A stretch of DNA of 64,000 bases from Xylophilus sp. GOD-11R (GCF_033546935.1 NZ_CP137854.1:1240001-1304000), one strand, 5' to 3'. Counted from the stretch's first letter, positions 20,799 to 31,126 are shown. Program-made: numbers and translations. Notes: generated by a model not told the origin, from the sequence alone.

Positions 20799-21791
20799 AT
20801 GCAACCGCGTTCAACCACGATTTCCCGTCGCGCTGCCGCGAGCCTGGTGTTGGCACTCGGTGCCGGCTTCGCGGCCGGCGCCGCCATGGCCGCCGACCCA
20901 TGGCCGTCGCGGCCGCTGAAGATCATCGTGCCGTACCCGCCGGGCGGCTCCTCGGACATCATCGCGCGCTCCATCAGCCAGCCCCTGTCCGAGGCACTGA
21001 AGCAGCCGGTCATCGTCGAGAACCGGCCCGGCGCCAACGGCAACCTCGGCGCCGACCTGGTCGCCAAGGGCCCGACCGACGGCTACACCGTGCTGCTGTG
21101 CGACGTCGGCGCACTGTCGATCAGCCCCTCGGTCTACACCCGCCTCAGCTTCGATCCGTCCAAGGACCTGCGCGGCGTGACCATGCTGGCGTACTCGCCG
21201 CACCTGCTGGTGGTGCATCCCTCGGTGCCGGTGAACAACCTGCAGGAGCTGGTGGCCTTGTCCAAGAAGCAGGACCTGAACTTCGCGGTGACCGCGTCCG
21301 GCAGCGCGCCGCACCTCGCCGGCGTGGCGCTGGAACGCGCGGTCGGCGCCAAGTGGGTCTACGTGCCGTACAAGGGCGGCTCGCAATCCATCTCCGACAC
21401 GGTGGCCGGCCAGACCCAGATCCTGATGAACGGCATGCTGGCCACCCTGCCTTTTGTGCAGAGCAACAAGCTGAAGATCCTGGCCGTGTCCAAGGGCACC
21501 CGCATGCCGTTGATCGGCAACGTGCCGACCGTGGCCGAGCAGGGCGTGCCGGGCTTCGAATCCGGCACCTGGCAGGGCGTGATGGTGTCGAAGAACACGC
21601 CCGAGGCCATCATCCAGAAGCTCAACCAGGAATTGATCAAGGTGATCCGCACGCCGGACATCCGCTCGCGCCTTGCAGGGCAGGGCGCCGAAGTGGTGAC
21701 CATGGCACCGACCGAGCTCGACGGCTTCTTCAACAAGGAGCGTGCCCGCTGGGCCAAGGTCGTCAAGGAAGCCGACATCAAGCTCGACTGA
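20799..21791 (+). CDS. Bug-family periplasmic binding protein of the hexarate locus
   Basis: A 330-residue Bug protein with a twin-arginine-like/Sec signal region ([19 protein letters not shown], cleavage after AAMAA). It then has the signature [32 protein letters not shown] and [15 protein letters not shown]. It precedes kdgD by 61 bases and is preceded by the operator copy, so it should be co-regulated with the catabolic enzymes and bind a hexarate or related acid. As with the other Bug genes here, the membrane subunits are absent and must be encoded elsewhere. Confidence 0.93.
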   Translation: MQPRSTTISRRAAASLVLALGAGFAAGAAMAADPWPSRPLKIIVPYPPGGSSDIIARSISQPLSEALKQPVIVENRPGANGNLGADLVAKGPTDGYTVLLCDVGALSISPSVYTRLSFDPSKDLRGVTMLAYSPHLLVVHPSVPVNNLQELVALSKKQDLNFAVTASGSAPHLAGVALERAVGAKWVYVPYKGGSQSISDTVAGQTQILMNGMLATLPFVQSNKLKILAVSKGTRMPLIGNVPTVAEQGVPGFESGTWQGVMVSKNTPEAIIQKLNQELIKVIRTPDIRSRLAGQGAEVVTMAPTELDGFFNKERARWAKVVKEADIKLD

Positions 21792-21852
21792 AAAATCCAG
21801 TCGACCGACATCCGACTCTCATTCCATCGCAACCCTCAACGCAAAGAACACC

Positions 21853-22770
21853 ATGAGCTTTTCGCCCCAAGAACTCAAGACCATCATGGGCTCCGGCCTG
21901 CTGTCCTTCCCGGTCACGGACTTCGACTCCAACGGTGACTTCGACAAGGCCAGCTACGAGAAGCGCCTCGAATGGCTCGCCCCGTACGGCGCCACCGCAC
22001 TGTTCGCCGCCGGCGGCACCGGCGAGTTCTTCTCGCTGACCGCCCAGGAATATCCCGAAATCATCAAGACCGCGGTCGACGTTTGCCGTGGCACCGTGCC
22101 GATCATCGCCGGCGCCGGCGGCCCGACCCGCCAGACCATCCAGTACGCCCAGGCCGCCGAGAAGGCCGGCGCGCACGGCATTTTGCTGATGCCGCACTAC
22201 CTGACCGAAGCCAGCCAGGAAGGCCTGTACGCGCACGTCAAGGCGATCTGCGACAGCGTCGATTTCGGCGTGATCATCTACAACCGCGCGCAGGCCAAGT
22301 ACCAGCCGGCCACCCTCCAGCGCCTGGCCGATGCCTGCCCCAACCTCGTCGGCTTCAAGGACGGCGTGGGCGACATCGAGTTCATGGTGTCGGTCTACCA
22401 GGCCATGGGCGACCGCTTCAGCTACCTGGGCGGCCTGCCCACCGCCGAGGTTTATGCCGCTGCCTACAAGGCGCTGGGCACCCCGGTGTACTCGTCGGCC
22501 GTCTTCAACTTCATCCCCAAGACGGCGATGGAGTTCTACGAAGCCGTGCGCACCGACGACCTGGCCACCCAGCACCGCCTGCTGAAGAACTTCTTCATGC
22601 CCTACCTGGACATCCGCAACAAGAACCACGGCTATGCGGTCAGCATCGTCAAGGCCGGTTGCACGATCGTCGGCCACGGCGCCGGCCCGGTGCGTCCGCC
22701 GCTGAGCGATCTGAAGCCGGCGGAAGTCGAAGAGCTGCGCGCCCTCATCGAGACCCTCGGACCGCAGTAA
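21853..22770 (+). CDS. kdgD: 5-dehydro-4-deoxyglucarate dehydratase
   Basis: A 305-residue member of the dihydrodipicolinate synthase/N-acetylneuraminate lyase family that dehydrates and decarboxylates 5-dehydro-4-deoxy-D-glucarate to 2,5-dioxopentanoate. The Schiff-base lysine is Lys169 in [10 protein letters not shown], and the catalytic tyrosine is Tyr143 in IIYNRA. The [10 protein letters not shown] substrate loop is present. The ATG at 21853 begins MSFSPQELK; the frame is open upstream but overlaps the Bug gene. Placement with garD, gudD and the aldehyde dehydrogenase defines the non-phosphorylative pathway. A triple repeat follows its stop. Confidence 0.96.
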   Translation: MSFSPQELKTIMGSGLLSFPVTDFDSNGDFDKASYEKRLEWLAPYGATALFAAGGTGEFFSLTAQEYPEIIKTAVDVCRGTVPIIAGAGGPTRQTIQYAQAAEKAGAHGILLMPHYLTEASQEGLYAHVKAICDSVDFGVIIYNRAQAKYQPATLQRLADACPNLVGFKDGVGDIEFMVSVYQAMGDRFSYLGGLPTAEVYAAAYKALGTPVYSSAVFNFIPKTAMEFYEAVRTDDLATQHRLLKNFFMPYLDIRNKNHGYAVSIVKAGCTIVGHGAGPVRPPLSDLKPAEVEELRALIETLGPQ

Positions 22771-23135
22771 CTGGCTCTCCCCCAGGCTACGCACTTCGTG
22801 TCTTCGCCTACCCCCTTTCGGGGGCGGCTTGCTGGCTCGGCGTAGCCTCGCCGCCTCGCCTTTGAGGCAGTCGGCCTCGCTGCGCTTGGCCTCCCGGGGG
22901 GGGGCTTGGCTCTCCCCCAGGCTACGCACTTCGTGTTTTCGCCTACCCCCTTTCGGGGGCGGCTTGCTGGCTCGGCGAAGCCTCGCCGCCTCGCCTTTGA
23001 GGCAGTCGGCCTCGCTGCGCTTGGCCTCCCGGGGGGGCATGGCTCTTTCGCAGGCTCTGCACTTCGTGTCTTTGCCTACCCCCGTCCGGGGGGCACTTGC
23101 TGGCTCGGCGGTGCCTCGCCGTGTCGCTCCTCGAG
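22771..23135 (+). repeat. Three tandem copies (about 135-bp period) of the dispersed 3'-UTR-type element
   Basis: The box CCAGGCTACGCACTTCGTG starts at 22782, recurs at 22917 and, diverged, at about 23050. Each is followed by CGCCTACCCCC, a short loop and GGGGG, then a shared tail containing GCTTGCTGGCTCGGCG and, in copies one and two, GAGGCAGTCGGCCTCGCTGC. Copies one and two differ at only a few positions; copy three is more diverged and truncated. The array begins right after the kdgD stop. The 494-bp stretch 22771–23264 holds this array and then a short unique region before the next gene. The open frames through it, in both directions, are not credible genes. Confidence 0.9.
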
Positions 23136-23264
23136 CAGGCGGGTCGCTTGCCGGTCGGGCGTCGGTGGAGCGAGATGGGGGCGCGCATGAGGCTGGCGGG
23201 CGGCGGGTTGCGAACGGCCGGGCTATAACCGTCGCTGTTTTTGTTTTTTGGATTGGATCGCCGC

Positions 23265-24239
23265 ATGACTTCCTCCTCCCATCGCATCCTGCAGATCGCG
23301 CGCCTGCCGCTCCCGGCCCTCAATACCGACCTGAGCTCGGCCTACGATGTGGTCAACCTGGCCGAGCAGGGCGACAAGGCGGCGTTTCTGGCCGAACACG
23401 GCGCGAGCTTCGATGCGGTGGTGACGTCGGCGGCGCTGGGGCTCAAGGCCGATGTGATCGCGGCGCTGCCCAACCTGAAGGTCGTCAGCAGCTTCGGCGT
23501 GGGCTACGACGCGCTAGACCTGCCGGCACTGCAGGCACGCGGCATTCCGGTGGGCTACACGCCCGGTGTGCTCAACGAATGCGTGGCCGACCTGGCCTTC
23601 GCGCTGCTCATGGACGTGTCGCGCGCGGTGTCGGCCTGCGATCGCTTCGTGCGGCGCGGCGACTGGTCGCGCGGCGGCTTTCCGCTGCAGACGAAGGTGT
23701 CGGGCAAGCGCGTGGGCATCGTCGGCATGGGCCGCATCGGCCAGGCGGTGGCGCAACGCGCGGCCGGCTTCGACATGGAAGTGGCCTATCACAACCGTCG
23801 TCCGGCCGAAGGTTCCTCGCTGCGCTACGTCGACTCGCTGGTCGAACTCGCCCGCTGGTGCGATTTCCTGGTGTTGACGGTGTCCGGCGGTGCCGACACC
23901 CGGCACCTGATCGATGCCGGCGTACTGGAAGCGCTCGGCCCGAAAGGCTTCCTGATCAACGTGGCGCGCGGCACCGTCGTGGATGAAGCCGCCCTGGTTT
24001 CCGCGCTGGCCGACAAACGCATCGCCGGTGCCGGCCTCGACGTCTTCGACAAAGAGCCGGCCGTGCCCGAGGCGCTGTTCGCACTCGACAACGTGGTGCT
24101 GACCGCCCACGTCGCCAGCGCCACCTGGGAAACCCGCCGGGCGATGGGTGACCTGGTGCTGGACAACCTGAGCATGTTCTTCGAGGGCGGCCAGGTGAAG
24201 GTCGCGGTGCCGGGCACGCAACCCGCCGCCACCGCCTGA
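23265..24239 (+). CDS. D-isomer-specific 2-hydroxyacid dehydrogenase (GhrB-like)
   Basis: A 324-residue NAD(P)-dependent reductase or dehydrogenase. The Rossmann motif is [14 protein letters not shown], and catalytic residues fit Arg in [11 protein letters not shown], Glu in FDKEP and His in [11 protein letters not shown]. Relatives reduce glyoxylate and hydroxypyruvate or act on other 2-keto acids. It lies between kdgD and gudD in the same direction, so a role in hexarate metabolism is likely, but no step of the basic pathway requires it. The ATG at 23265 was preferred over an upstream in-frame start eight codons earlier. A poly-T-rich segment precedes it. Confidence 0.88.
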   Translation: MTSSSHRILQIARLPLPALNTDLSSAYDVVNLAEQGDKAAFLAEHGASFDAVVTSAALGLKADVIAALPNLKVVSSFGVGYDALDLPALQARGIPVGYTPGVLNECVADLAFALLMDVSRAVSACDRFVRRGDWSRGGFPLQTKVSGKRVGIVGMGRIGQAVAQRAAGFDMEVAYHNRRPAEGSSLRYVDSLVELARWCDFLVLTVSGGADTRHLIDAGVLEALGPKGFLINVARGTVVDEAALVSALADKRIAGAGLDVFDKEPAVPEALFALDNVVLTAHVASATWETRRAMGDLVLDNLSMFFEGGQVKVAVPGTQPAATA

Positions 24240-24280
24240 TCGGCCCGACTTTCCCGTTTTTTATTTTTCAGAGGCCGCCC

Positions 24281-25618
24281 ATGTCCGTCATCTCCTCGAC
24301 CCCCGTCGTCGTCTCCCTGCGTGTCATCCCCGTCGCCGGCCACGACGACATGTTGCTCAACCTGAGCGGCGCGCACGCGCCGTTCTTCACCCGCAACATC
24401 GTCGTGCTGACCGACAGCAGCGGGCGCACCGGCGTGGGCGAGGTGCCGGGCGGCGAGAAGATCCGCCAGACGCTCGAAGACGCGGCCTCGCTGGTCGTGG
24501 GCCAGTCCATCGGCAACCACCACGCGGTGCTCAACGCCATGCGCACTTCGTTTGCCGATCGCGACAGCGGTGGCCGGGGCGCGCAGACCTTCGACCTGCG
24601 GGTGGCGATCCATGCGGTCACGGCCGTTGAATCCGCCTTGCTCGACCTGCTCGGCCAGTTCCTCGGTGTGCCGGTGGCCGCCCTCCTGGGCGAAGGTCAG
24701 CAGCGCGAGGCGGTGCAGATGCTCGGCTACCTGTTCTATGTGGGCGACCGCAAGAAGACCAACCTGGCCTACCGCGAAGAGCCCGACGCGCCCGATGCCT
24801 GGAGCCGGCTGCGCCACGAGGTGGCCCTCACGCCCGAGGCGGTGGTCAAGCTGGCCGAAGCCGCTCAGGAGAAGTACGGCTTCCAGGACTTCAAGCTCAA
24901 GGGCGGCGTGCTGCGAGGCGACGAGGAAGTCGACGCGGTCACTGCGCTGCATGAGCGCTTTCCCGAGGCGCGGGTCACGCTCGACCCCAACGGCGGCTGG
25001 CTGCTCAAGGACGCGATCCGCCTGGGCGAGCGCATGCGCGGCGTCGTCGCCTATGCCGAAGACCCGTGCGGCGCCGAGGGCGTGTACTCGGGCCGCGAGG
25101 TGATGGCCGAATTCCGCCGCGCCACCGGCCTGCCCACGGCCACCAACATGATCGCCACGGACTGGCGCGAGATGTCGCATGCGCTCAGCCTGCAGTCGGT
25201 CGACATCCCGCTGGCCGATCCGCACTTCTGGACCATGGCCGGCTCGGTGCGGGTGGCGCAGACCTGCCAGGCCTTCGGGCTCACCTGGGGCTCGCACTCC
25301 AACAACCACTTCGACATCTCGCTGGCGATGTTCACCCACGTGGGCGCCGCGGCCCCCGGCCGGGTGACGGCGATCGACACGCACTGGATCTGGCAGGACG
25401 GCCAGCGCCTGACCAAGGAGCCGCTGCAGATCGTGGGCGGCTACGTGCAGGTGCCCCAGAAGCCGGGTCTGGGCGTGGAGCTCGACATGGTGGAGGTGGA
25501 GAAGGCGCACCAGCTGTACCTGCAGCACGGGCTGGGTGCGCGAGACGACGCCATCGCCATGCAGTTCCTGGTGCCGGGCTGGAAGTTCGACAACAAGAAG
25601 CCCTGCCTGGTGCGCTGA
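24281..25618 (+). CDS. gudD: D-glucarate dehydratase
   Basis: A 445-residue enolase-superfamily enzyme that dehydrates D-glucarate (and L-idarate) to 5-dehydro-4-deoxy-D-glucarate. Catalytic features are the KLKGG motif (Lys205/Lys207), Asp235 in TLDPNGGW, Glu260 in AEDPCG, Asn289 in TNMIATDW and His339 in GSHSNNHFD. The length equals that of characterised GudD. It is the last gene of the rightward hexarate operon, 41 bases after the hydroxyacid dehydrogenase, and converges on an AraC-type regulator. Confidence 0.97.
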   Translation: MSVISSTPVVVSLRVIPVAGHDDMLLNLSGAHAPFFTRNIVVLTDSSGRTGVGEVPGGEKIRQTLEDAASLVVGQSIGNHHAVLNAMRTSFADRDSGGRGAQTFDLRVAIHAVTAVESALLDLLGQFLGVPVAALLGEGQQREAVQMLGYLFYVGDRKKTNLAYREEPDAPDAWSRLRHEVALTPEAVVKLAEAAQEKYGFQDFKLKGGVLRGDEEVDAVTALHERFPEARVTLDPNGGWLLKDAIRLGERMRGVVAYAEDPCGAEGVYSGREVMAEFRRATGLPTATNMIATDWREMSHALSLQSVDIPLADPHFWTMAGSVRVAQTCQAFGLTWGSHSNNHFDISLAMFTHVGAAAPGRVTAIDTHWIWQDGQRLTKEPLQIVGGYVQVPQKPGLGVELDMVEVEKAHQLYLQHGLGARDDAIAMQFLVPGWKFDNKKPCLVR

Positions 25619-25635
25619 GCGGCACCGGCCACACG

Positions 25636-26538
25636 TCAACGCAAGGCGGGACGCACGGGTGACACGGCGCGGAAATGCCGGGGCGATCGCCCCATGGCCG
25701 CGCGGAACATGGCGGTGAAAGCGCTGTCGCTCGCATAGCCGCTCGCGGCGGCCACATGCGCCACCGGCATGCCGCGCGCCAACAGCGGCAGGGCATGTGC
25801 CAGCAAGGCCTGCTGGCGCCACTGCTGCCAGCTCATGCCGAGCTCGCTTCGGAACAGCCGTGCAGCAGTGCGCTCGCTGGCGCCGCATTCGCCGGCCCAC
25901 TGCGCCAGCGTGGCGTCGCGTGCAGGACTGCGCAGCACCGCTTCGCACAGGGCCCGCAGGCGCTTGTCGCCATGCTGCGCGTCGGGCAGCGGCACGCCCA
26001 TGCGCATCAGGGGCGTGCGGGCCAATTCCTTGAGCAGCAGCGGCTCGACCATGGTCTCGTGCTCGCGGCAGCGCTCACGCTCGCCGGAGGCCGTGGCGAC
26101 GGTGTCCGGCCGGGTGTCGAGCGACAGCAGGAGCGCCTGCAGCAAAGGGCCGGGTTCCAGCACCGCGCAGTGGGACCAGCCGTCGTCCGGCGACGGGCGC
26201 GCCGCGTGCAGGTAGATGGTGTGCAGCTCGGCGTCTTCCACCACGTCGATCGAATGCTCCACACCCGCCGGCACCCAGGCGGCGCGCAGCGGCGGCACGA
26301 TGATGGTGCCCCGCGCCGTGGTCACGCGGATCACGCCGTGGCTCGACATGGTGAGCTGCGGCCAGGCGTGGCTGTGCGGCACGACCTGGGTGGCGGCCGA
26401 CAGCACGCGTCGCTTGGCGCGCACCGGCCGTTCGGGTGTCGGCTGGAACAGGTGCGGCGTGACCGAGTCGACTTCCGCCGGCACCGACTGCGGGTGGCGG
26501 CGGCTCGGCCGTGGGCGGGCGGATACGAATGCGGGCAT
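25636..26538 (-). CDS. AraC-family regulator with N-terminal cupin domain
   Basis: A 300-residue regulator. The N-terminal cupin-like part has PHSHAWPQLTMSSHGVIRV and PPLRAAWVPAGVEHSI, and the C-terminal AraC domain has LAQWAGECGASERTAARLFRSELGMSWQQW and HVAAASGYASDSAFTAMFRAAMG. The architecture is that of regulators which control a divergently transcribed exporter or catabolic gene. An MFS transporter gene starts 71 bases away on the other strand, so that gene is the likely target. It could also be independent of the hexarate locus to its left, with which it converges. Confidence 0.9.
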   Translation of the reverse strand: MPAFVSARPRPSRRHPQSVPAEVDSVTPHLFQPTPERPVRAKRRVLSAATQVVPHSHAWPQLTMSSHGVIRVTTARGTIIVPPLRAAWVPAGVEHSIDVVEDAELHTIYLHAARPSPDDGWSHCAVLEPGPLLQALLLSLDTRPDTVATASGERERCREHETMVEPLLLKELARTPLMRMGVPLPDAQHGDKRLRALCEAVLRSPARDATLAQWAGECGASERTAARLFRSELGMSWQQWRQQALLAHALPLLARGMPVAHVAAASGYASDSAFTAMFRAAMGRSPRHFRAVSPVRPALR

Positions 26539-26609
26539 TGGCGGATTTTCGATGGAAATTGGCTTTGCATCGCCATTCTGCCGCGACCGCCCCTCCTACC
26601 ATCGCCGGC

Positions 26610-27863
26610 ATGTCTGCTTCCAAACCCCTTTCATCCCTCGCACAGGCGCCCGGCCTGCGCGGCGACGCCACCTTGATCGGCCTCGTCGGCCTGGCCCACG
26701 GCATCAGCCATTTCGGGCAGTTGCTGCTGGCACCGCTGTTTCCCTGGCTGAAGGACGCGTTCGGCGTCGGCTACCAGGAACTCGGTTTCGTGCTCACCGT
26801 TTTCTTCGTGGTCTCCTGCGTGGTCCAGGCGCTTTCGGGCTTCGTGGTCGACCGCTTCAGCCCGCGCCCGGTGCTGTTCGGCGGACTCGCCTTGCTGGCC
26901 TGCGGCTCGATGCTGTACGCGGCGGCGACCAGTTATTGGATGCTGCTGATCGGCGCGGTGGTGGGCGGCATTGGCAACGGCGTGTTCCACCCCGTCGACT
27001 ACACCCTGTTCAACAAGCGCGTGGCGCCCACTCGGCTGGGCCACGCGTACAGCGTGCATGGCATTACCGGAAGTCTGGGCTGGGCGCTGGCGCCGGCCTT
27101 CGTGGTGCCTTTGGCCGTGGCGTTCTCGTGGCGCGTGGCGCTGGTGAGCGCCGGGGTGCTGGCCCTGGCGGTGCTGGCCATCCTGTTCTGGAAACGCGAC
27201 CACCTCCTGCTCGCCAAATCGGAAGTGAAGAAGGCCACCGGCCAGCAGACATCAGCGGCGGCGGCAGGCGGGCTGGACTTCCTGCGCATTCCGGCAGTCT
27301 GGATGTGCTTCGGTTTCTTTTTCTTTTACGCCGCCGCGATGAGCGCGGTGCAGGCTTTCGCGCCCGAAGCGGCGCGCCAACTTCACGCCGTGCCGGTGGC
27401 CATGGCGGCGGTCTGTTTGACGATCTACATGGTGGCGTCGGCCGGCGGCATGGTGCTGGGCGGTTTCCTCGCGGCCGACCCGCAGCGCTGCGAACGCATT
27501 GTGGGCGCGGGTTTCGCGGCGGCGGCATTGATGGCGCTGGCCATGGCCTACCTCGACATGCCGGCGCTGATGGTGCCGCTGCTCTTCGGTTTCATGGGTT
27601 TCGCCACCGGCACCGCCGGGCCGTCGCGCGACCTGCTGGTGAAGCGCTCCACGCCCGAGAACGCCACCGGCCGCGTCTACGGCGTGGTGTATGCCGGGCT
27701 CGATATCGGCCAGGCCGTGGCGCCGCTGATGTTCGGCCTGCTGATGGACCATGGTCAGACGCGCGGCGTGCTGGTGGGCCTCGCGCTGGTGCAAGGCGTG
27801 CTGATCGCCAGCGCCTTCAATGTGCGGCGGGTACGCCGCACTGCGACGCCGGCGATGGCCTGA
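26610..27863 (+). CDS. Major facilitator superfamily transporter (Fsr-like)
   Basis: A 417-residue membrane protein with about twelve hydrophobic segments. Early motifs are LAHGISHFGQLLLAPLFPWLKDAF and GFVVDRFSPRPVLFGG (the MFS loop 2–3 signature), and GIGNGVFHPVDYTLFNKRV and HGITGSLGWALAP follow. These resemble fosmidomycin-resistance-type (Fsr) exporters, though the substrate is unknown. The ATG at 26610 gives a normal short cytoplasmic leader; the longer frame upstream runs through the AraC promoter region. Its stop directly abuts the egtD stop on the other strand. Confidence 0.85.
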   Translation: MSASKPLSSLAQAPGLRGDATLIGLVGLAHGISHFGQLLLAPLFPWLKDAFGVGYQELGFVLTVFFVVSCVVQALSGFVVDRFSPRPVLFGGLALLACGSMLYAAATSYWMLLIGAVVGGIGNGVFHPVDYTLFNKRVAPTRLGHAYSVHGITGSLGWALAPAFVVPLAVAFSWRVALVSAGVLALAVLAILFWKRDHLLLAKSEVKKATGQQTSAAAAGGLDFLRIPAVWMCFGFFFFYAAAMSAVQAFAPEAARQLHAVPVAMAAVCLTIYMVASAGGMVLGGFLAADPQRCERIVGAGFAAAALMALAMAYLDMPALMVPLLFGFMGFATGTAGPSRDLLVKRSTPENATGRVYGVVYAGLDIGQAVAPLMFGLLMDHGQTRGVLVGLALVQGVLIASAFNVRRVRRTATPAMA

Positions 27864-28856
<993 letters not shown>

Positions 28857-30164
28857 CTATGCGTCCTTGGCGAGCCTGAGGCCCGAAAACTGCCAGCGCG
28901 CCGCCGGCGGGAAGAAATTGCGATAGGTCGGCCGGGCATGGCCGTCGGGCGTGGCAACGCTGCTGCCACGCAGCACCAGCTGGCCCACCATGAACTTGCC
29001 GTTGTATTCCGCCGCCACGCCCGGCAAGGGCCGGAAGCCGGGGTAGGGGTCGTAGGAAGACCGGGTCCATTGCCAGACTTCGCCGGTCATGTCGCGCATG
29101 CCGGGCTGGCCGTGGGCGGCTTCCCATTCATGCTCGGTCGGCAGCCGTGCGCCGGCCCATTCGGCATAGGCGGCGGCTTCGTAGAAACTGAGTTGGGCCA
29201 CCGGCGCGGCCGGGTCGAGCGGGCGCACGCCGTGCAGGCCGAACACCTGCCAGCCGGCCGCGCCGTGCGGCGCGGCGAAGGCCAGGCGTGGATCGTCCGG
29301 CGACAGCCAGTAGGCGGGGTGCTGCCAGCCGTGGGCCTGCACCGCGGCCCAGCCGTCGGAGAGCCACAGCGACGCGGTGCGGTAGCCGCCGTCCTCGATG
29401 AAACGCAGGTAGTCGCCGCAGCTCACCAGACGATCGGCGATGGCGTAGGGCTGCAGCAGCACGCGGTGGCGCGGGGTTTCGTTGTCGAAGGCGAAGTCGT
29501 CTTCGGGCGCATCGGCATCGGGCAGGTTGCGCCCGATGTCGACGATGCCGCCAGGCATCGGCACGAACCGGGCCTCGCGTGATTCACCGGAAGGCGCCAG
29601 CCGCAGCGCGGGCGCGGTCGGCGCGTGCCAGGGCGGCAGCAGCGGGTTGCACGACAGCAGGTGCAGCACGTCGGTGACGATGAGCTCCTGGTGTTGCTGC
29701 TCGTGATGCAGGCCCAGCGACAGGATGGGCCGCAGCGCCTGCCAGGTGGCGTCGTCGCAGTGGGCGATGGCGATGTCGAGCGCCGCATCGACATGCGCGC
29801 GGTAGGCCATGACTTCGGCCAGACCGGGGCGGGTGAGCAGGCCGCGATGCGGGCGCGGATGCCGCGGCCCCAACGCTTCGTAATAGGAGTTGAAGAGATA
29901 GGCGAAACGCGCGTCGAACGGCACGTAGGGCAGGCCGGCGCGAGGCAGCAGCACGGTCTCGAAGAACCAGGTGGTGTGCCCCAGGTGCCACTTGACCGGG
30001 CTGGCATCGGGCATGGACTGCACGCATTGGTCTTCGGCCGACAGCATGGAGGCCAGCCGTACCGTCTGGGCGCGCACCTCGGCGAGCCGTTCGCGCCACG
30101 CGGCGCGGGTGGGATCGGCGGCGGCTGCCAATGGCGGGTTCGATGGTCGTGATGGCTCTTGCAT
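28857..30164 (-). CDS. egtB: Ergothioneine biosynthesis sulfoxide synthase EgtB
   Basis: A 435-residue non-haem iron enzyme that joins hercynine to a cysteine-derived thiol with oxygen, forming the C–S bond of ergothioneine. The N-terminal DinB-like domain carries the probable iron ligands His60 in WHLGHTTWFFE and His154/His158 in GLHHEQQHQEL. The C-terminal FGE-sulfatase domain shows FVPMPGGIVDIG, YEAAAYAEWAGARLPTEHEWEAA and the final RNFFPPAARWQFSGLRLA. No egtC or egtE is adjacent, so the thiol donor (cysteine or gamma-glutamylcysteine) and the lyase step must come from elsewhere. Confidence 0.95.
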   Translation of the reverse strand: MQEPSRPSNPPLAAAADPTRAAWRERLAEVRAQTVRLASMLSAEDQCVQSMPDASPVKWHLGHTTWFFETVLLPRAGLPYVPFDARFAYLFNSYYEALGPRHPRPHRGLLTRPGLAEVMAYRAHVDAALDIAIAHCDDATWQALRPILSLGLHHEQQHQELIVTDVLHLLSCNPLLPPWHAPTAPALRLAPSGESREARFVPMPGGIVDIGRNLPDADAPEDDFAFDNETPRHRVLLQPYAIADRLVSCGDYLRFIEDGGYRTASLWLSDGWAAVQAHGWQHPAYWLSPDDPRLAFAAPHGAAGWQVFGLHGVRPLDPAAPVAQLSFYEAAAYAEWAGARLPTEHEWEAAHGQPGMRDMTGEVWQWTRSSYDPYPGFRPLPGVAAEYNGKFMVGQLVLRGSSVATPDGHARPTYRNFFPPAARWQFSGLRLAKDA

Positions 30165-30180
30165 GCGGTCCCCGGTCGTG

Positions 30181-30218
30181 AAAACGCGGACGTCCGGGAG
30201 GATTCCCGGACGTCCGCG
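30181..30218 (-). terminator. Strong hairpin terminator between the Cys-repeat gene and egtB
   Basis: A 15-bp perfect stem: CGCGGACGTCCGGGA at 30185–30199 pairs with 30204–30218 around a four-base loop. On the minus strand it is followed by TTTT. It lies 49 bases after the stop of the Cys-repeat gene and 17 bases before the egtB start. Confidence 0.8.
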
Positions 30219-30266
30219 ATGCAGGCTAACGGCCTGAGGCGTTCCGTGTTGGCTGCAAGTCGAAAC

Positions 30267-30839
30267 TCACATGCCGAACTTGGTCTTGGCGTCGTTCACG
30301 CAGGTGTCCTTGGCATTGCCGCTGAGCGTGTCGCAACGCTCCTTTGCCACCTTGTAGTCGGCTTCGCGCTTGTCCTTGGAGGCATCCTTGCGCTCTTCCG
30401 ACACCTTGGCGGCGGAAGCATCGCCGGCCTTGGCGTCGTTGGCGGTCTTGGCGACCTTGGCGTCTGCCTTGGCAGAGGTCTGGGCGGCCTTGGCTTCCTT
30501 CACGCAGACGTCCTTGGCGTTGCCGGTCTGGTCGTCGCACTTTTCCTTGGCGGTGTCGTAGGCGGCGTCGGCCTTGGTGTCGCGAACCTTGCGGTCGGCC
30601 TTGGCGCTGGGCTTGTACTGTGCGTCGAGCTCGGCCTTGGCGATCTTTTCCTTGCCCTTGGCTTCGGAAGTGCAGATGTCCTTGGCGTTGCCGCTCATGC
30701 CGTCACATGCGGCCTTGTCGGTCTTGTAGGTGGCGGAGATCTGGTCGGCGGCGGCCTTGTGCTCGTCCTTGGTCATGGCGCTGGCGCCGAAGCTGACGAA
30801 GGTGGAGGCGATGGCGAGGGCGATGAGTGCTTTTTTCAT
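30267..30839 (-). CDS. Exported Lys/Ala-rich protein with three CDxx[ST]GNAKDxC repeats
   Basis: A 190-residue protein with a clear signal peptide (MKKALIALAIASTFVSFGASA, cleavage after 21). The mature part is Lys/Ala/Asp-rich, probably an extended helical or coiled protein. It holds three copies of a short cysteine module: CDGMSGNAKDIC (Cys45/Cys56), CDDQTGNAKDVC (101/112) and CDTLSGNAKDTC (169/180). The constant ten-residue spacing suggests a disulfide within each module. I do not know its function; similar proteins are seen in Burkholderiales. It is monocistronic, with its own terminator, and precedes a CsbD stress gene on the same strand, so envelope stress is one guess. Confidence 0.75.
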   Translation of the reverse strand: MKKALIALAIASTFVSFGASAMTKDEHKAAADQISATYKTDKAACDGMSGNAKDICTSEAKGKEKIAKAELDAQYKPSAKADRKVRDTKADAAYDTAKEKCDDQTGNAKDVCVKEAKAAQTSAKADAKVAKTANDAKAGDASAAKVSEERKDASKDKREADYKVAKERCDTLSGNAKDTCVNDAKTKFGM

Positions 30840-30904
30840 GATGGATCTCTCTTGTCTCTGGATGAATCGAATGTCGTTGTGTGGTCGGCGGGCCGGCGAG
30901 ACGA

Positions 30905-31126
30905 TCAGGATTTTTCGAAGAAGAAGGTGGGGTTCTGGCGGTGCCAGTCGTCGACCTGTTTCGTGGCCACATCGTGTTCAAGCGCGTGGCGCTCCTTGAT
31001 GCGTCCGATGAGCTGATCGCGCTTGCCCTCGATCACGTCGAGGTCATCGTCGGTGAGCTTGCCCCACTGCTCCTTGACCTTGCCCTTGAACTGCAGCCAG
31101 TTGGCTTCGGTGCGTTCGCTAGTCAT
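30905..31126 (-). CDS. CsbD-family stress protein
   Basis: A 73-residue hydrophilic protein. WLQFKGKVKEQWGKLTDDDLDVIEGKRDQLIGRIKERHA is the CsbD signature (WxQxKGKVKexWGkLTDdDL…GkrdqLxGkiqe). CsbD proteins are abundant, poorly understood general-stress proteins. The ATG at 31126 gives the usual start (MTSERTEAN); a much longer open frame continues upstream but is antisense to the liv genes. An 11-bp inverted repeat lies 140 bases upstream. Confidence 0.9.
   Translation of the reverse strand: MTSERTEANWLQFKGKVKEQWGKLTDDDLDVIEGKRDQLIGRIKERHALEHDVATKQVDDWHRQNPTFFFEKS

Noticed and set aside
21778..23040. Possible protein encoded by the triple repeat behind kdgD
   Set aside because: The translation repeats every 135 bp and runs antisense into kdgD. 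It is produced by the repeat, with no ribosome site or independent support.
22771..23135. CRISPR array
   Set aside because: Repeat units are long (about 135 bp) and contiguous, without unique spacers, and there are no cas genes. The same holds for the 87-bp array at 61205–61500.
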